Both the position numbers and the translations under genes were made by a program. A DNA stretch of 64,000 bases from Micavibrio sp. (GTDB lineage: Bacteria > Pseudomonadota > Alphaproteobacteria > Micavibrionales > Micavibrionaceae), in the NCBI GenBank assembly GCA_030824965.1, contig JAPJQV010000004.1:1-64000 (forward strand), read 5' to 3'. How positions within the stretch are numbered: the stretch's first letter is position 1; the number at the start of each line of letters is the position of its first letter. Shown in pieces: positions 1 to 9,341 of this stretch. The notes under the pieces were generated by a model. That model ran no database searches and was not told where the DNA came from. It was given only the letters and a program-made list of their open reading frames with translations.

Positions 1-308
<308 letters not shown>

Positions 309-792
309 GATTCCATGCTCAACGACGTTCATGAATTCCGAAGAATTCATATCACTAGTCAATTGCTCAAGTATAATTAATTAAGACCTGCTTTGCGTTA
401 TATTAAAATATAATCATTCCTCGTCAGAAGAATGATTAAAAACGTCTGCATAGCAGATTCGCTTTTAAGCTAAACAGGCCTTTGTTAAACGCGTCGATAT
501 AACGAGTTCAGCCTGCTGCCTGCGAATCTGTTTTTTCTGTTCACGATGTTCAAGAACCGCGATTTAAGTTCGCTACTCTGTTTAGACATCTTTGAAAACA
601 GTCAAAAACGTTAGCTGCAAATGAAGTCTCATTTGCTGAGAAAGTCTTTCGTTTTTCGAAGATTTGGGGACCTTAAAGAAAGTTCCCTGTCTCGTCAACC
701 CCTAATTTAAACTTTTTAAAAGTTTTTTTCGAGGCCCTCACTGCGAAAAGTCTTTGTTTTCAGTATCTTCAAAGTCTTCGCCGCCGCGAGAG
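309..792 (-). other. rRNA operon leader (transcribed spacer upstream of 16S)
   Basis: About 480 nt without a credible gene lie between the rRNA promoter near 799-827 and the 16S 5' end. By position this is the precursor leader that is removed during 16S maturation. It contains several AT-rich stretches and possible stems, but I did not find a convincing boxA antitermination signal by eye. Open frames here are short and unsupported. Confidence 0.7.
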
Positions 793-798
793 ATCGCC

Positions 799-827
799 CT
801 TATATATAGGGGGATATCCATTGTCAA
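799..827 (-). promoter_or_regulatory. Strong rRNA promoter
   Basis: On the minus strand TTGACA (complement of 822-827) is followed by a 17-nt spacer and TATAAG (complement of 799-804), close to the sigma-70 consensus. The upstream side (about 828-870) is very AT-rich, as in a UP element. Start of transcription is expected near 792. Confidence 0.8.
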
Positions 828-974
828 ACATCTTTTTTAAAAAAATGTAAATTTTTTTGGAACCTATCAGAATCCCAATAAAAATGAACATTTTGAAATG
901 CCGCCAGAACTAAAATCGCTGTGTTTGTTTGGCAAGTACCGGTTTCGCTACTCAAAAAATGCAAAGGATGTTCC

Positions 975-1994
975 ATGACAGATGAAAATACCCGTAAGCC
1001 CGGTCTCATAACACGTCGCCAGATTATTGGTGGTATCGGCACAGGCGTTTTGATGACCGCAGCAGCGCCCGCTCTTGCAGCGGCTGGGAAGGAAGCATCT
1101 ACAGCCGATAGCAAAGGACTTGTGGATCCGACGCTGAAATATCCAAAGCCGCCTTTTGAAGAACAATTGCAACCTTGGCCCGGCCTGGCCAGTAAAATGA
1201 CCAATAAACCCGATCACGGTGAGACAACATACAAAGGTTCGGGACGTTTGACTGGCCGCAAAGCCTTGATTACTGGCGGCGACTCCGGCATGGGGCGAGC
1301 CGCTGCGATTGCTTATGCGCGCGAAGGTGCGGATGTGGTCATTAATTACCTTCCTGCGGAAGAAGAAGATGCTCAACAGGTTATTAATTTGATTAAACAG
1401 GCAGGACGGAAAGGAATTGCTATTCCAGGAGATATACGCAGCGAAGATTTTTGTAAGGAATTGGTGGCCAAAGCCGTTGAAGCTCTCGGCGGATTGGACA
1501 TCCTCGTAAACAATGCAGCACGCCAGCAAACCAAACCGTCGATCCTACACATATCGAGCGAAGATTTTGATGCAACGATTAGGACCAATATCTATGCGCC
1601 GTTCTGGATATCCAAAGCCGCCATCCCGCACATGAAACCGGGGTCCGCCATCATTTATACAACATCCGTTCAGGCTTACGATCCTTCAGCCGAACTTCAT
1701 GACTATGCTCAAACAAAGGCCGCCAATATGAATGCGGTAAAGTCTTTAGCTAAAGAGCTTGGCCCTAAAGGCATCCGAGTTAATGGTGTGGCGCCAGGCC
1801 CAGTCTGGACGCCGTTACAGGTAAGCGGTGGCGCGACGGCCGAGAAATTGAAAAACTTTGGTAAAGACACGCCACTTGGACGTCCAGGGCAGCCGGCGGA
1901 ACTTGCGTCTATCTATGTTCAACTCGCTGCAAGTGACGCGAGCTATGCGACAGGGCAAATTTATGGCGCAGCCGGCGGCGCCGGTCAGCCCTGA
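975..1994 (+). CDS. Tat-exported short-chain dehydrogenase/reductase
   Basis: An NAD(P)-dependent oxidoreductase of the SDR family, close in layout to the YhdF/YghA 'general stress' SDRs; the substrate is unknown. The ATG at 975 has an AAGGA six bases upstream and gives 339 residues. The N-terminus carries a twin-arginine motif (TRRQIIGG) and a hydrophobic Ala-rich stretch ending in a probable cleavage region, so a folded enzyme is probably exported to the periplasm. The Rossmann motif TGGDSGMG, the NNAA motif and the catalytic Y-x-x-x-K (YAQTK) are all visible. It stands alone and converges on the next gene, overlapping its 3' end by 10 bp. Confidence 0.9.
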   Translation: MTDENTRKPGLITRRQIIGGIGTGVLMTAAAPALAAAGKEASTADSKGLVDPTLKYPKPPFEEQLQPWPGLASKMTNKPDHGETTYKGSGRLTGRKALITGGDSGMGRAAAIAYAREGADVVINYLPAEEEDAQQVINLIKQAGRKGIAIPGDIRSEDFCKELVAKAVEALGGLDILVNNAARQQTKPSILHISSEDFDATIRTNIYAPFWISKAAIPHMKPGSAIIYTTSVQAYDPSAELHDYAQTKAANMNAVKSLAKELGPKGIRVNGVAPGPVWTPLQVSGGATAEKLKNFGKDTPLGRPGQPAELASIYVQLAASDASYATGQIYGAAGGAGQP

Positions 1995-2398
1995 TCAGGC
2001 ATCCAAAGTTTAATTTCCGTCATTTCAATGGTTGGATGTTCCCATGGATGCAGTTTTGCGACCTTATCGCTGAAATCCGATAAAACATCTATATTTACAG
2101 ATTTATCCGCATAGGTAACAAGGTCATAGCATAGGCCTTCTTCATCTTCGCAAGGCTTGCCCTTTACAGGATCCGCCTCCGGCGTCGCCGTATATCCACC
2201 TGAGCGCAAAAACAATCCATAGACACCGATATAATTTCCGGTTCGCCCAATTGGGTCAGATTCCTTTATCAGATCGATTATTTTCGGCAAAATATGACAG
2301 TTCTTCGCCGCATTGCTTGGCATCAATGAGGAGCTTTCATCGGCATCGTTTTCCAACGGCAAAACGATCGTGATCTTCCAGAAATCCTGTAACGGCAT
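1985..2398 (-). CDS. Hypothetical protein (137 aa)
   Basis: No family recognised. The predicted product is soluble and acidic, without a signal peptide or membrane segment, and ends in a conserved-looking HPWEHPTIEMTE stretch. A purine-rich GAGGGAAAGG ribosome site lies directly before the ATG at 2398. It is convergent with the SDR gene. Composition matches the surroundings, so it is probably a real gene of the lineage. Confidence 0.7.
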   Translation of the reverse strand: MPLQDFWKITIVLPLENDADESSSLMPSNAAKNCHILPKIIDLIKESDPIGRTGNYIGVYGLFLRSGGYTATPEADPVKGKPCEDEEGLCYDLVTYADKSVNIDVLSDFSDKVAKLHPWEHPTIEMTEIKLWMPDQG

Positions 2399-2478
2399 AC
2401 CTTTCCCTCTCTATTATTTATTCGGATTATAGTAGAATCCTTATACATCAACGCCTTTAATCAAGGAAAATTTAATAC

Positions 2479-2841
2479 ATGGCTACATTCAAGGAAGCGA
2501 TCATTACCTGCGTGCAGGAAAAATATACGACATTCAGCGGACGCGCCAGCCGGTCCGAATATTGGTATTTTGCATTATTCAATTTTTTAGCAAGCGTTAT
2601 CGCAGGAATTATCGATGCGGCTGTTTTTGGTGATAGCGGTATTATTAACCTGATAGTTGCGCTTGGCCTGCTTCTTCCAGGACTTGCAGTCGGAGTGCGT
2701 CGCCTTCATGATATCGGCAAAAGCGGCTGGTGGCTGTTGATCTCACTTATTCCTCTGATAGGCATTATCATCTTGATTGTGTTTTACTGTAAAAAAAGCG
2801 ATCCAGATACCAATGAATATGGTCCTCACCCCTTTTCCTGA
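2479..2841 (+). CDS. DUF805 family inner-membrane protein
   Basis: A 120-residue membrane protein with the DUF805 pattern: an N-terminal FxGRASRSEYWYF motif (residues about 19-31), then three or four hydrophobic segments, the RRLHDIGKSGWW signature between them, and a C-terminal KKSDPDTNEYGPHP tail. Members are small integral inner-membrane proteins of unknown role. It is a single-gene unit with a factor-independent terminator just downstream. Confidence 0.92.
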   Translation: MATFKEAIITCVQEKYTTFSGRASRSEYWYFALFNFLASVIAGIIDAAVFGDSGIINLIVALGLLLPGLAVGVRRLHDIGKSGWWLLISLIPLIGIIILIVFYCKKSDPDTNEYGPHPFS

Positions 2842-2861
2842 TATAAATTTATAAATTAGAG

Positions 2862-2893
2862 AACCCGGCCCTGTTCAAGCGCCGGGTTTTTTA
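2862..2893 (+). terminator. Intrinsic terminator after the DUF805 gene
   Basis: Perfect inverted repeat AACCCGGC / GCCGGGTT (2862-2869 and 2881-2888) followed by a T run. It lies 20 bp after the stop of the DUF805 gene. Confidence 0.88.
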
Positions 2894-2934
2894 TTATGGT
2901 CGAACCATCTTTCAACTATAGCTTGAATTAGAAT

Positions 2935-5418
2935 ATGCTCGATCGGGGGATCTTTATAACTGCACTGCTCATAACAACCGCTGCCTTTAGCGGAACTGCT
3001 TCGTATGCGCGCGAAGGGCTGGTTATGAATGAAATCGCGCCTTTTGTCGGTGAAGATATTTCCATCGAGCCGAAACTCCTGACAATCAAAGATATAGAAC
3101 AGGAAATTCAGAAAAAATCTCCTCCATCAAATATAGAAAGAGAAATTACCCAGAATCTTTCATCACTCGAAGAAATGTATTCCAGTCGAATCGGCGATAA
3201 TATCGGTCAATTCGGTTATGACATGTTTACTGGAAAATCTTCATCGCCGGAAAACTTTTCTAGAGGGGCTGCGCAGGATGATCTGATTTTGAGCATAGGT
3301 GATGAGGTTTCTGTTATCATGCGCGGGCAAAAACAGGACAGTCAAAATACAATAATAACTTCCGAAGGAATGCTTCTTGTAGGAGATTTGTCCCCCATTC
3401 CCGCTGCGGGCCGACGCCTTGGCGATGTCCGCGCACAGGTAAAAAGCGAAGTTGCCAAGATTTATAACACTGATGTTTTCTTATCGCTGGCGAGAATAAG
3501 CCAGATAAACGTACTTGTCTTGGGCCATGTTAAAAACCCCGGACGCCAGACACTCACCAACATGGACAGTGTTCTCGATGCTCTAATGTCCGCAGGCGGC
3601 ATAGAAAAAACCGGAACGTTACGCCAGATTAGGCTGGTACGGGGCGGCAAGACGATGCCAATCGATCTTTATGGCCTTCTTGTCTACGGTAGCGACGGCA
3701 TCGATACATCTTTGCGCAATAACGATAAAATCATCGTTCAACCTGTTGGCCCGACTATTGCCGTTTTCGGCGATGTAAAACGTCCGGGCGTCTATGAGAT
3801 ACTCCCGGCCTTGAAAGCCAACTGGGACAGACCGGAAGAAAAAAGCCAGACTTTGTCGATGAACGATCTTCTCGGTATGGCGGGCGGCGTAATGTCACCA
3901 GCGGCGCACCGTTTTCTGCGTATGGACATTACCGATAAAGGCATGGAATATGTCGAGGAAGTTGCCGACCCTGCAGCTCGTATCTTCAATGATGGCGACA
4001 TCCTCAACATCGCGCGCGGCAAGGAAAAACGCAAAGGCATGATTGAGCTGATCGGCAATAGCAATCAATCCGGTATGCATGCCCTTGCGGATGCAGAAAC
4101 CCTGTCGGCGCTTCTATATGATGATTCCGTTATCGGCCCTGAAACCTACCCTTTGATCGGCATTATCGAGCATTGGAATAAATCCAGTATGTCAAAAAAA
4201 CTAACCGCCTTTATGCCGAAGGACATCCTGAATGGCGGAGACGACCGAAAACTTGCAGACGGTGATAAGATCTATTTGTTCTCACAAAAACAAATTGAGC
4301 GCTTAAGCCAGCCGGATCCGCAAACTCGGTTGATCGAGGCATCGATAGGATCGGATGAACAGAAAGAGAAAATACAGGATATTCCGCAGGTTTTGCGTAG
4401 ATTTCTGATGGAACGATCGGTTTTTATCCGGGGTGCTGTACGCGAACCCGGCTCTTACCCGGTCGCAGAAAATGCGGATCTTGAATCTGCACTTGCCGTG
4501 GCAGGCGGACTCTCTTTGGAAGGAAACACACAAAATATTGAAGTTACATCCGCACCAAGGGGTAAGGGTGCGACACGTAAAAACTATGACTTGGCCGCTA
4601 CCGACCCGCGCAACATTCGTCTTTCTTCCGGCGATACGATCCGCGTCAATCAGAAATTCCGCCGTGTCGAAGACAAAAATGTTCTGTTATCAGGTGAAGT
4701 AAAAAATCCGGGCACCTTTGATTTACAACCAGGCGATACTTTGAGCAAATTACTGGCTCGGGCCGGAGGTATTACGGACGATGCATATCCTGACGGCACG
4801 ATTTTCAGCCGGGAATCCGAGCGCAGGCGAGAGGAATCAAGGTTTAAATCGCAGGCACAGGATTTGGAGCTGCGTCTCGGAAATATGCTGTCGCAAAAAG
4901 ATGACGATAAAAAGCCGGACCAAAACGAGGTTACGATAGCACGCCAGTTAATTTCACAATTGAAACAGACTGAAGCCTTGGGCCGCATTACTGTCGAAGC
5001 TGATCCCGCTATTTTAGGTTCACGCCCGCAACTGGATATTCTCCTAGAAAGCGGCGACCGTATTTATATTCCAAAACGCCCGTTGACGGTGCGCGTTGCC
5101 GGAGAAGTCCTGTCCCCTGCCGCCTTGCAGTTTCGGACCGAGAAAAAACCCCGCGAATACATTAATGAAGCGGGAGGCATGAGTTATAATGCCGATGAAG
5201 ACCGGGCCTTTGTCATCTATCCCGATGGCAGCGCCCAGCCCTTAGCCGTATCGGCATGGAATCACAATGCCGTATTCGTGCCTCCCGGAAGTACGATCGT
5301 AGTGCCAAGAGATCCCAAACCACTTAGCTTTATAGATGGCGCGAAAGATATCTCACAAATTCTTGCCAATGTCGCGACCGCTGCGATTTTTGCAGATGAC
5401 CTTCGCAACGATGATTAG
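2935..5418 (+). CDS. Polysaccharide export protein with multiple SLBB domains (Wza-like)
   Basis: An exported outer-membrane/periplasmic export component for capsule or exopolysaccharide. A signal peptide (residues 1-25, ending SYA) precedes a Poly_export domain (about 117-190). About six SLBB-type repeats then start near residues 191, 271, 367, 494, 581 and 717, recognisable by G-x-V-x-x-PG and AGG motifs. At 827 residues it is about twice the usual Wza length because of the extra SLBB repeats. No lipobox cysteine is seen. The start ATG at 2935 has only a weak ribosome site. A glycosyltransferase follows after 2 bp, so the two are co-transcribed, and Wzz/Wzy-like genes lie nearby on the other strand. 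Confidence 0.9.
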   Translation: MLDRGIFITALLITTAAFSGTASYAREGLVMNEIAPFVGEDISIEPKLLTIKDIEQEIQKKSPPSNIEREITQNLSSLEEMYSSRIGDNIGQFGYDMFTGKSSSPENFSRGAAQDDLILSIGDEVSVIMRGQKQDSQNTIITSEGMLLVGDLSPIPAAGRRLGDVRAQVKSEVAKIYNTDVFLSLARISQINVLVLGHVKNPGRQTLTNMDSVLDALMSAGGIEKTGTLRQIRLVRGGKTMPIDLYGLLVYGSDGIDTSLRNNDKIIVQPVGPTIAVFGDVKRPGVYEILPALKANWDRPEEKSQTLSMNDLLGMAGGVMSPAAHRFLRMDITDKGMEYVEEVADPAARIFNDGDILNIARGKEKRKGMIELIGNSNQSGMHALADAETLSALLYDDSVIGPETYPLIGIIEHWNKSSMSKKLTAFMPKDILNGGDDRKLADGDKIYLFSQKQIERLSQPDPQTRLIEASIGSDEQKEKIQDIPQVLRRFLMERSVFIRGAVREPGSYPVAENADLESALAVAGGLSLEGNTQNIEVTSAPRGKGATRKNYDLAATDPRNIRLSSGDTIRVNQKFRRVEDKNVLLSGEVKNPGTFDLQPGDTLSKLLARAGGITDDAYPDGTIFSRESERRREESRFKSQAQDLELRLGNMLSQKDDDKKPDQNEVTIARQLISQLKQTEALGRITVEADPAILGSRPQLDILLESGDRIYIPKRPLTVRVAGEVLSPAALQFRTEKKPREYINEAGGMSYNADEDRAFVIYPDGSAQPLAVSAWNHNAVFVPPGSTIVVPRDPKPLSFIDGAKDISQILANVATAAIFADDLRNDD

Positions 5419-5420
5419 CC

Positions 5421-6164
5421 ATGTTTCTGTCTATTATAACCGTTACCCTGAACAATCGCACAGGACTAAAAAAAACTGCCAATAGCCTCAAGATACAAAC
5501 TTGCCAAGACTTCGAATGGATTATCGTTGACGGAGCATCGAATGACGGCACTACAAAAGATTTAAAAAACTATAACGCAAGAATTATCTCTGAACCCGAT
5601 GATGGTATTTATGATGCAATGAATAAAGGCATAGATATTGCCAGAGGCGATTATCTTCTTTTTCTGAATGCTGGTGATAGCCTCGCTCAAAAAATCACAT
5701 TGGAAGAAATCCAGGCCGCGGCGCGCCTTAAAAATCCCGGTTTTATTTACGGAGATTCATGGGAAAGCACAGCCGGAAAACTATATTACAAGGCATCAAG
5801 ATCTCATCAAAGCATAGTGACCGGTATGTTCACACATCATCAGTCCATGATCTATAAGCGTAATGAAATCGCGGCCATTCGCTATAATTCAGTATATAAG
5901 ATCGCATCTGATTACGAATTTACCCTGTCTTTTTTGAATCAGGACAAAGATATCATTTACCTAAAAACTCCCATTTGCATTTTTGCAAGCGGCGGCGTAT
6001 CTCAACAAGAGGCTAAAACCGGGCGCAAGGAACAATTCCAAATAAGGAAGGCATTTAATGCCTTACCCGCACACATAAATGCCTGCGTTTATTTGCTTCA
6101 TTTCTTAACCTGGACGCTAAGAAAATACGCGCCAAGCATCTATTGGGTTGTTAAAAAACTTTAG
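5421..6164 (+). CDS. Family 2 glycosyltransferase
   Basis: Transfers a sugar from a nucleotide donor to a growing glycan at the cytoplasmic face. The N-terminal GT-A fold is clear: SIITVTLNN, the IIVDGASNDGT nucleotide-binding stretch and the DDGIYDAMNKGI motif typical of WcaA-type transferases, then a LNAGD acidic motif. 247 residues, with no membrane anchor evident apart from a hydrophobic C-terminal stretch. It follows the SLBB export gene after 2 bp in what looks like a two-gene operon. Its acceptor and sugar cannot be told from sequence. Confidence 0.9.
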   Translation: MFLSIITVTLNNRTGLKKTANSLKIQTCQDFEWIIVDGASNDGTTKDLKNYNARIISEPDDGIYDAMNKGIDIARGDYLLFLNAGDSLAQKITLEEIQAAARLKNPGFIYGDSWESTAGKLYYKASRSHQSIVTGMFTHHQSMIYKRNEIAAIRYNSVYKIASDYEFTLSFLNQDKDIIYLKTPICIFASGGVSQQEAKTGRKEQFQIRKAFNALPAHINACVYLLHFLTWTLRKYAPSIYWVVKKL

Positions 6165-6451
6165 CCGGGCGTTTTATTTTGCGCTGGAAATATTTTTCTC
6201 TCTATCCATGACGCCTCACAAGGTTCATGAGAAAGATCTGAACTGTCATTTGATAATTTTGTATATGATCTGGCTGTTGCTAATATGATAGCAGCTATCG
6301 AGCCCGTCGCTCCGGCTACGGTAAAAGCCTTACTGCAATCATAACCTGCGAACGATTGTATCGTCCCTAAAGCCGCAGAATTAAACGACGTAACTACAGT
6401 TAAAAGAACCCCGACTCTATCGGAAACACTATATTTCGGACTCCCTGTCAC
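6161..6451 (-). CDS. Small two-segment membrane protein, unknown
   Basis: A 96-residue product read from a GTG at 6451 that has a GGAGG six bases upstream; the longer TTG start at 6469 overlaps that site and is less likely. Two hydrophobic stretches (around residues 12-30 and 42-60) suggest a small membrane protein. The gene overlaps the 3' end of the plus-strand glycosyltransferase by 4 bp and lies upstream of the minus-strand glycan genes only in position, being downstream of them in transcription. I recognise no family. Confidence 0.6.
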   Translation of the reverse strand: MTGSPKYSVSDRVGVLLTVVTSFNSAALGTIQSFAGYDCSKAFTVAGATGSIAAIILATARSYTKLSNDSSDLSHEPCEASWIERKIFPAQNKTPG

Positions 6452-6476
6452 TACACACCTCCAACTCAATTTTTTA

Positions 6477-7283
6477 TTATTTGATAAGAGCGTAGTAATC
6501 CTTTTTCATTTTTGCAAACTTTTTGCCTTCCCCGCCATCAAGAAACCCCAACAGCACAATGTAACTTATGAAATATATAAGTTGCGGCCTGTAATGGTTA
6601 TAGCGCAACATCTGCTTTACGCAGTTGCGAAGGGATTTGGGATCTTTGGGCCAGGCTTTCTTTTCGTTCATCCCTGTTTCCCACCTGGCATATTTATGAT
6701 GACGGAACTCCCATGCTCTCAGATCATCCAGCGCTTCATGAATAAAATACGCTTTTAGTTGCCCAATAGGAGAACCGAAAGCAGATGATTTTAAAACCGG
6801 CTGATAATGGCCTTCAATCTCACCCATGCCGGGAATATCAAGATCGTCAACGACAGGAAATTCGATCTTCTTTCTGTTGAACAAAACCAGTTTCTTATTT
6901 TGCAGACCGTATTTAAGAATTTTTCCGCTCATGGAATAACGCGACTTGATAAAATATCCGCAACATTCCGGATCTTTCATAAACAAACGAGCCAGTTCGC
7001 TTCTCAAGTCTTCGGTCATGATCTCGTCAGCGTCAACGAATAATATCCAGTCATGACGAAAATTCAGATTATCCAGACACCATTGCCGCTTTTTTGGGTA
7101 TTGCCTGTTCCAGATAAAGTTTACAAACTCAACACCATCGCGCCGGGCGACATCCGCTGTTTTATCCTGACTCGCCGAGTCCACAACGATGACTTGAGAA
7201 AAACCGGTCAACGCGTCGAGACATTTCTCGAGTTTTCTCTCTTCATTTTTTGTCACAACAATAAGACAGACAGGTATCGTCAT
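6477..7283 (-). CDS. Family 2 glycosyltransferase, WaaE/KdtX-like
   Basis: GT-A enzyme of the type that modifies LPS core or extracellular glycans. The start is taken at 7283, giving the typical MTIPVCLIVVTKNEE N-terminus and an ATGA overlap with the preceding Wzz-like gene. The VVDSASQDKT and FVDADE motifs mark nucleotide-sugar and metal binding, followed by the NRKKIEF... and KYARWE segments usual in this subfamily. 268 residues. It is the last gene of the minus-strand glycan module. Confidence 0.88.
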   Translation of the reverse strand: MTIPVCLIVVTKNEERKLEKCLDALTGFSQVIVVDSASQDKTADVARRDGVEFVNFIWNRQYPKKRQWCLDNLNFRHDWILFVDADEIMTEDLRSELARLFMKDPECCGYFIKSRYSMSGKILKYGLQNKKLVLFNRKKIEFPVVDDLDIPGMGEIEGHYQPVLKSSAFGSPIGQLKAYFIHEALDDLRAWEFRHHKYARWETGMNEKKAWPKDPKSLRNCVKQMLRYNHYRPQLIYFISYIVLLGFLDGGEGKKFAKMKKDYYALIK

Positions 7284-8101
7284 TCGTCGTCTTGCCTGAT
7301 AGAAAAAAGCAAAAAGCCAAGGATAGCGCCAACCATCAGGCAAACCGGAATAAGGATGTTCCAAATTGGCCAGACAGGCTTTAATGAAGCGGAAGCAGGC
7401 TCTATTATTTCTGCAGAAAAAGGCTGATCCATGCTAATGACCATCATTTGCCGCTCTTCCAGCATAAGCTGATCTGTCAAGGCCCTGCGATGTTCAGGGT
7501 TTTCCACTTCTCGCAAAGCCTTTTGCAGATAAGAAATTCTTGTTTCCGTCTGACGCCGCGCGTCGTTCCGGATCATTTCATCAGCCACTTTGTGAAGATG
7601 ACGCAAAAACTTTTCGGCAAAAATAGGATCGGGATGTCGATATGTTATGACCTGACTATTGGTCGCGCCCAACGGATCCATTTTTACATTACTTTTTATA
7701 TAGCCTGACAAAGAGCGCGGATCACTTATTTCCGGCCCAGATGAGAAACCAAATATACGGTCATGATTTACAGATGTCAGTAAACCTTGATACTTCGCCA
7801 GTATTTTCGAGGCTGATACTTCACGGAAAGTTTGCTGAAATTTCGTGTAATCTCGTGAGATCTGACTCGACACTGACATCATACGCGATGAAGCGGCGTT
7901 TTCATTCAGGATCGTTAAAGATCTTTCTTCCCCGCTTTGCATCGGCGAGCCGATAATCATTCTCGCTTCGTATAGAGGGGTCAGCGTAAATTGCAATATA
8001 CAGCCTGTTAAAAGCCCAGCAATAAGACCGGAGAAAACATAATTTTTCCCCGTCCATGCCAGTCTCAAAACTTCAGATAATGATTTTTCCCCGGTCGGCA
8101 T
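7280..8101 (-). CDS. Wzz-like polysaccharide chain-length/co-polymerase protein
   Basis: A periplasmic co-polymerase with two membrane segments (about residues 22-42 and 245-265) flanking a large periplasmic domain, the arrangement of Wzz_ chain-length proteins. The proline-rich second-segment entry (ASLKPVWPIWN) is as in the family. There is no cytoplasmic tyrosine-kinase domain, so it is the short form. A coiled-coil-prone region with RISYLQKALREVE lies before the second segment. It overlaps the following glycosyltransferase by 4 bp and follows a GT4 gene, so it belongs to the same operon. Confidence 0.85.
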   Translation of the reverse strand: MPTGEKSLSEVLRLAWTGKNYVFSGLIAGLLTGCILQFTLTPLYEARMIIGSPMQSGEERSLTILNENAASSRMMSVSSQISRDYTKFQQTFREVSASKILAKYQGLLTSVNHDRIFGFSSGPEISDPRSLSGYIKSNVKMDPLGATNSQVITYRHPDPIFAEKFLRHLHKVADEMIRNDARRQTETRISYLQKALREVENPEHRRALTDQLMLEERQMMVISMDQPFSAEIIEPASASLKPVWPIWNILIPVCLMVGAILGFLLFSIRQDDE

Positions 8102-8124
8102 GGTTTATAAGATAGCGGAGATTA

Positions 8125-9339
8125 TCAGCTAGCGGGATAACGAATTATTGTTCTTACACAGGCAATCCATTTCTCAATGGCGTTATTACTATTAAATACC
8201 TCGAATCCCTGCCGAGCGCCTTTATGCGCATTAAACCATTTGCTGCCGTCCATTCGATACGCCAATATTTCATTGGCCAGCGCTTCCGGATCGCCCTGCG
8301 CGATGACGCTTCCCGCACTGAAATAATTTAAAGTTTCCGCCGCTTCGCAGTCTGCAGGCCCCACAAGGATGGCGGGGCGTTCCGCAGCCAGCGCACTATA
8401 GAGTTTGGATGGCACTATAAGTCCTGCGGTTTCGGTTTTCATGCTGATAAGATGTAGATCGCCGCCCTGCATCATTTCTCTTAAACGGAATTTAGGCTGA
8501 GTGGGCAAAAGACGGATATTTTCAAGATTTCGCCTTAAGCGATCCTCGGCAAGCTTTTCGAAGCCCTCACCTTCTCCGACAAATAAAAACTCTATTTCCG
8601 GATTGGATAGCTGTAGTATAGCAGCGGCTTCTAAAATAGTCTCCGTTGGATGCGCCTTACCGATATTACCGGCATATAAAACCCGAAATCTTGGTTCGTT
8701 ACTGGCCAATAAAGGTTTATCCAGCTTCAAATTCGGCAAAAGGTGAAACTGGTGTTCTTGCGCGGCATGAAGCTCTTTATCCGGCCAATTAGGTATATAA
8801 TGAATGCGTCGGTTATCCAGTTTCAATTTCCCGACCCGCTTGGCCATACATTGTCCAATGACGATAATCTTTGGACATGTTTGTAAGGACCATTCCGATA
8901 AGCTTCTTATCCGTGACATTAGAAAATCAGGAATCCTTATGCCTAAAACAGGGAGTAAATCCGGATACATATCTTGACACCAGTGGATATGAACGGCCTT
9001 GTTTTTCTTTGCAATAATACGGCCTATGACTGATATCAAAGGCGGATCAGTCATTGTCACAATGATATCGATATTTTTTGCATTCCATACAGTCCACAGG
9101 AAGCGGAGCCAGATGCTTGCGTAATTGAGAATGTTTTTTTTGGGTTTGGCTTTGAGCTTTCGTAACTGAACTCCTTCCATTTCACCCTCGAAATGCTGCG
9201 GGCCAGTAGTCAATACGCCGACATTCCAGCCATCGCCGACAAACGCCAATGCAAGATCGTGAAGCATGCGACCTGTTGCGCCTTTTTCAGGAGCATAAAC
9301 TCGGTTGATAAAAAGAATGGAAGGTTTCGCCATCACCAT
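8125..9339 (-). CDS. Family 4 glycosyltransferase (WbuB/WcaI-like)
   Basis: A GT-B retaining glycosyltransferase of 404 residues. The N-terminal domain opens with ILFINRVYAPEKGATGR and has the TMTDPP and HIHWCQDMYPD motifs of the WbuB-type enzymes; the C-terminal donor domain has VLYAGNIGKAH and the FVGEGEG / PSKLYSALAAERPAIL motifs with the EX7E-like region. It is encoded 3 bp after the Wzy-like polymerase. The start may be the internal ATG at 9333. Confidence 0.88.
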   Translation of the reverse strand: MVMAKPSILFINRVYAPEKGATGRMLHDLALAFVGDGWNVGVLTTGPQHFEGEMEGVQLRKLKAKPKKNILNYASIWLRFLWTVWNAKNIDIIVTMTDPPLISVIGRIIAKKNKAVHIHWCQDMYPDLLPVLGIRIPDFLMSRIRSLSEWSLQTCPKIIVIGQCMAKRVGKLKLDNRRIHYIPNWPDKELHAAQEHQFHLLPNLKLDKPLLASNEPRFRVLYAGNIGKAHPTETILEAAAILQLSNPEIEFLFVGEGEGFEKLAEDRLRRNLENIRLLPTQPKFRLREMMQGGDLHLISMKTETAGLIVPSKLYSALAAERPAILVGPADCEAAETLNYFSAGSVIAQGDPEALANEILAYRMDGSKWFNAHKGARQGFEVFNSNNAIEKWIACVRTIIRYPAS

Positions 9340-9341
9340 AT

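Noticed and set aside
824..1204. Minus-strand frame covering the SDR start
   Set aside because: Shadow of the SDR gene and of the rRNA promoter region; no ribosome site or family.
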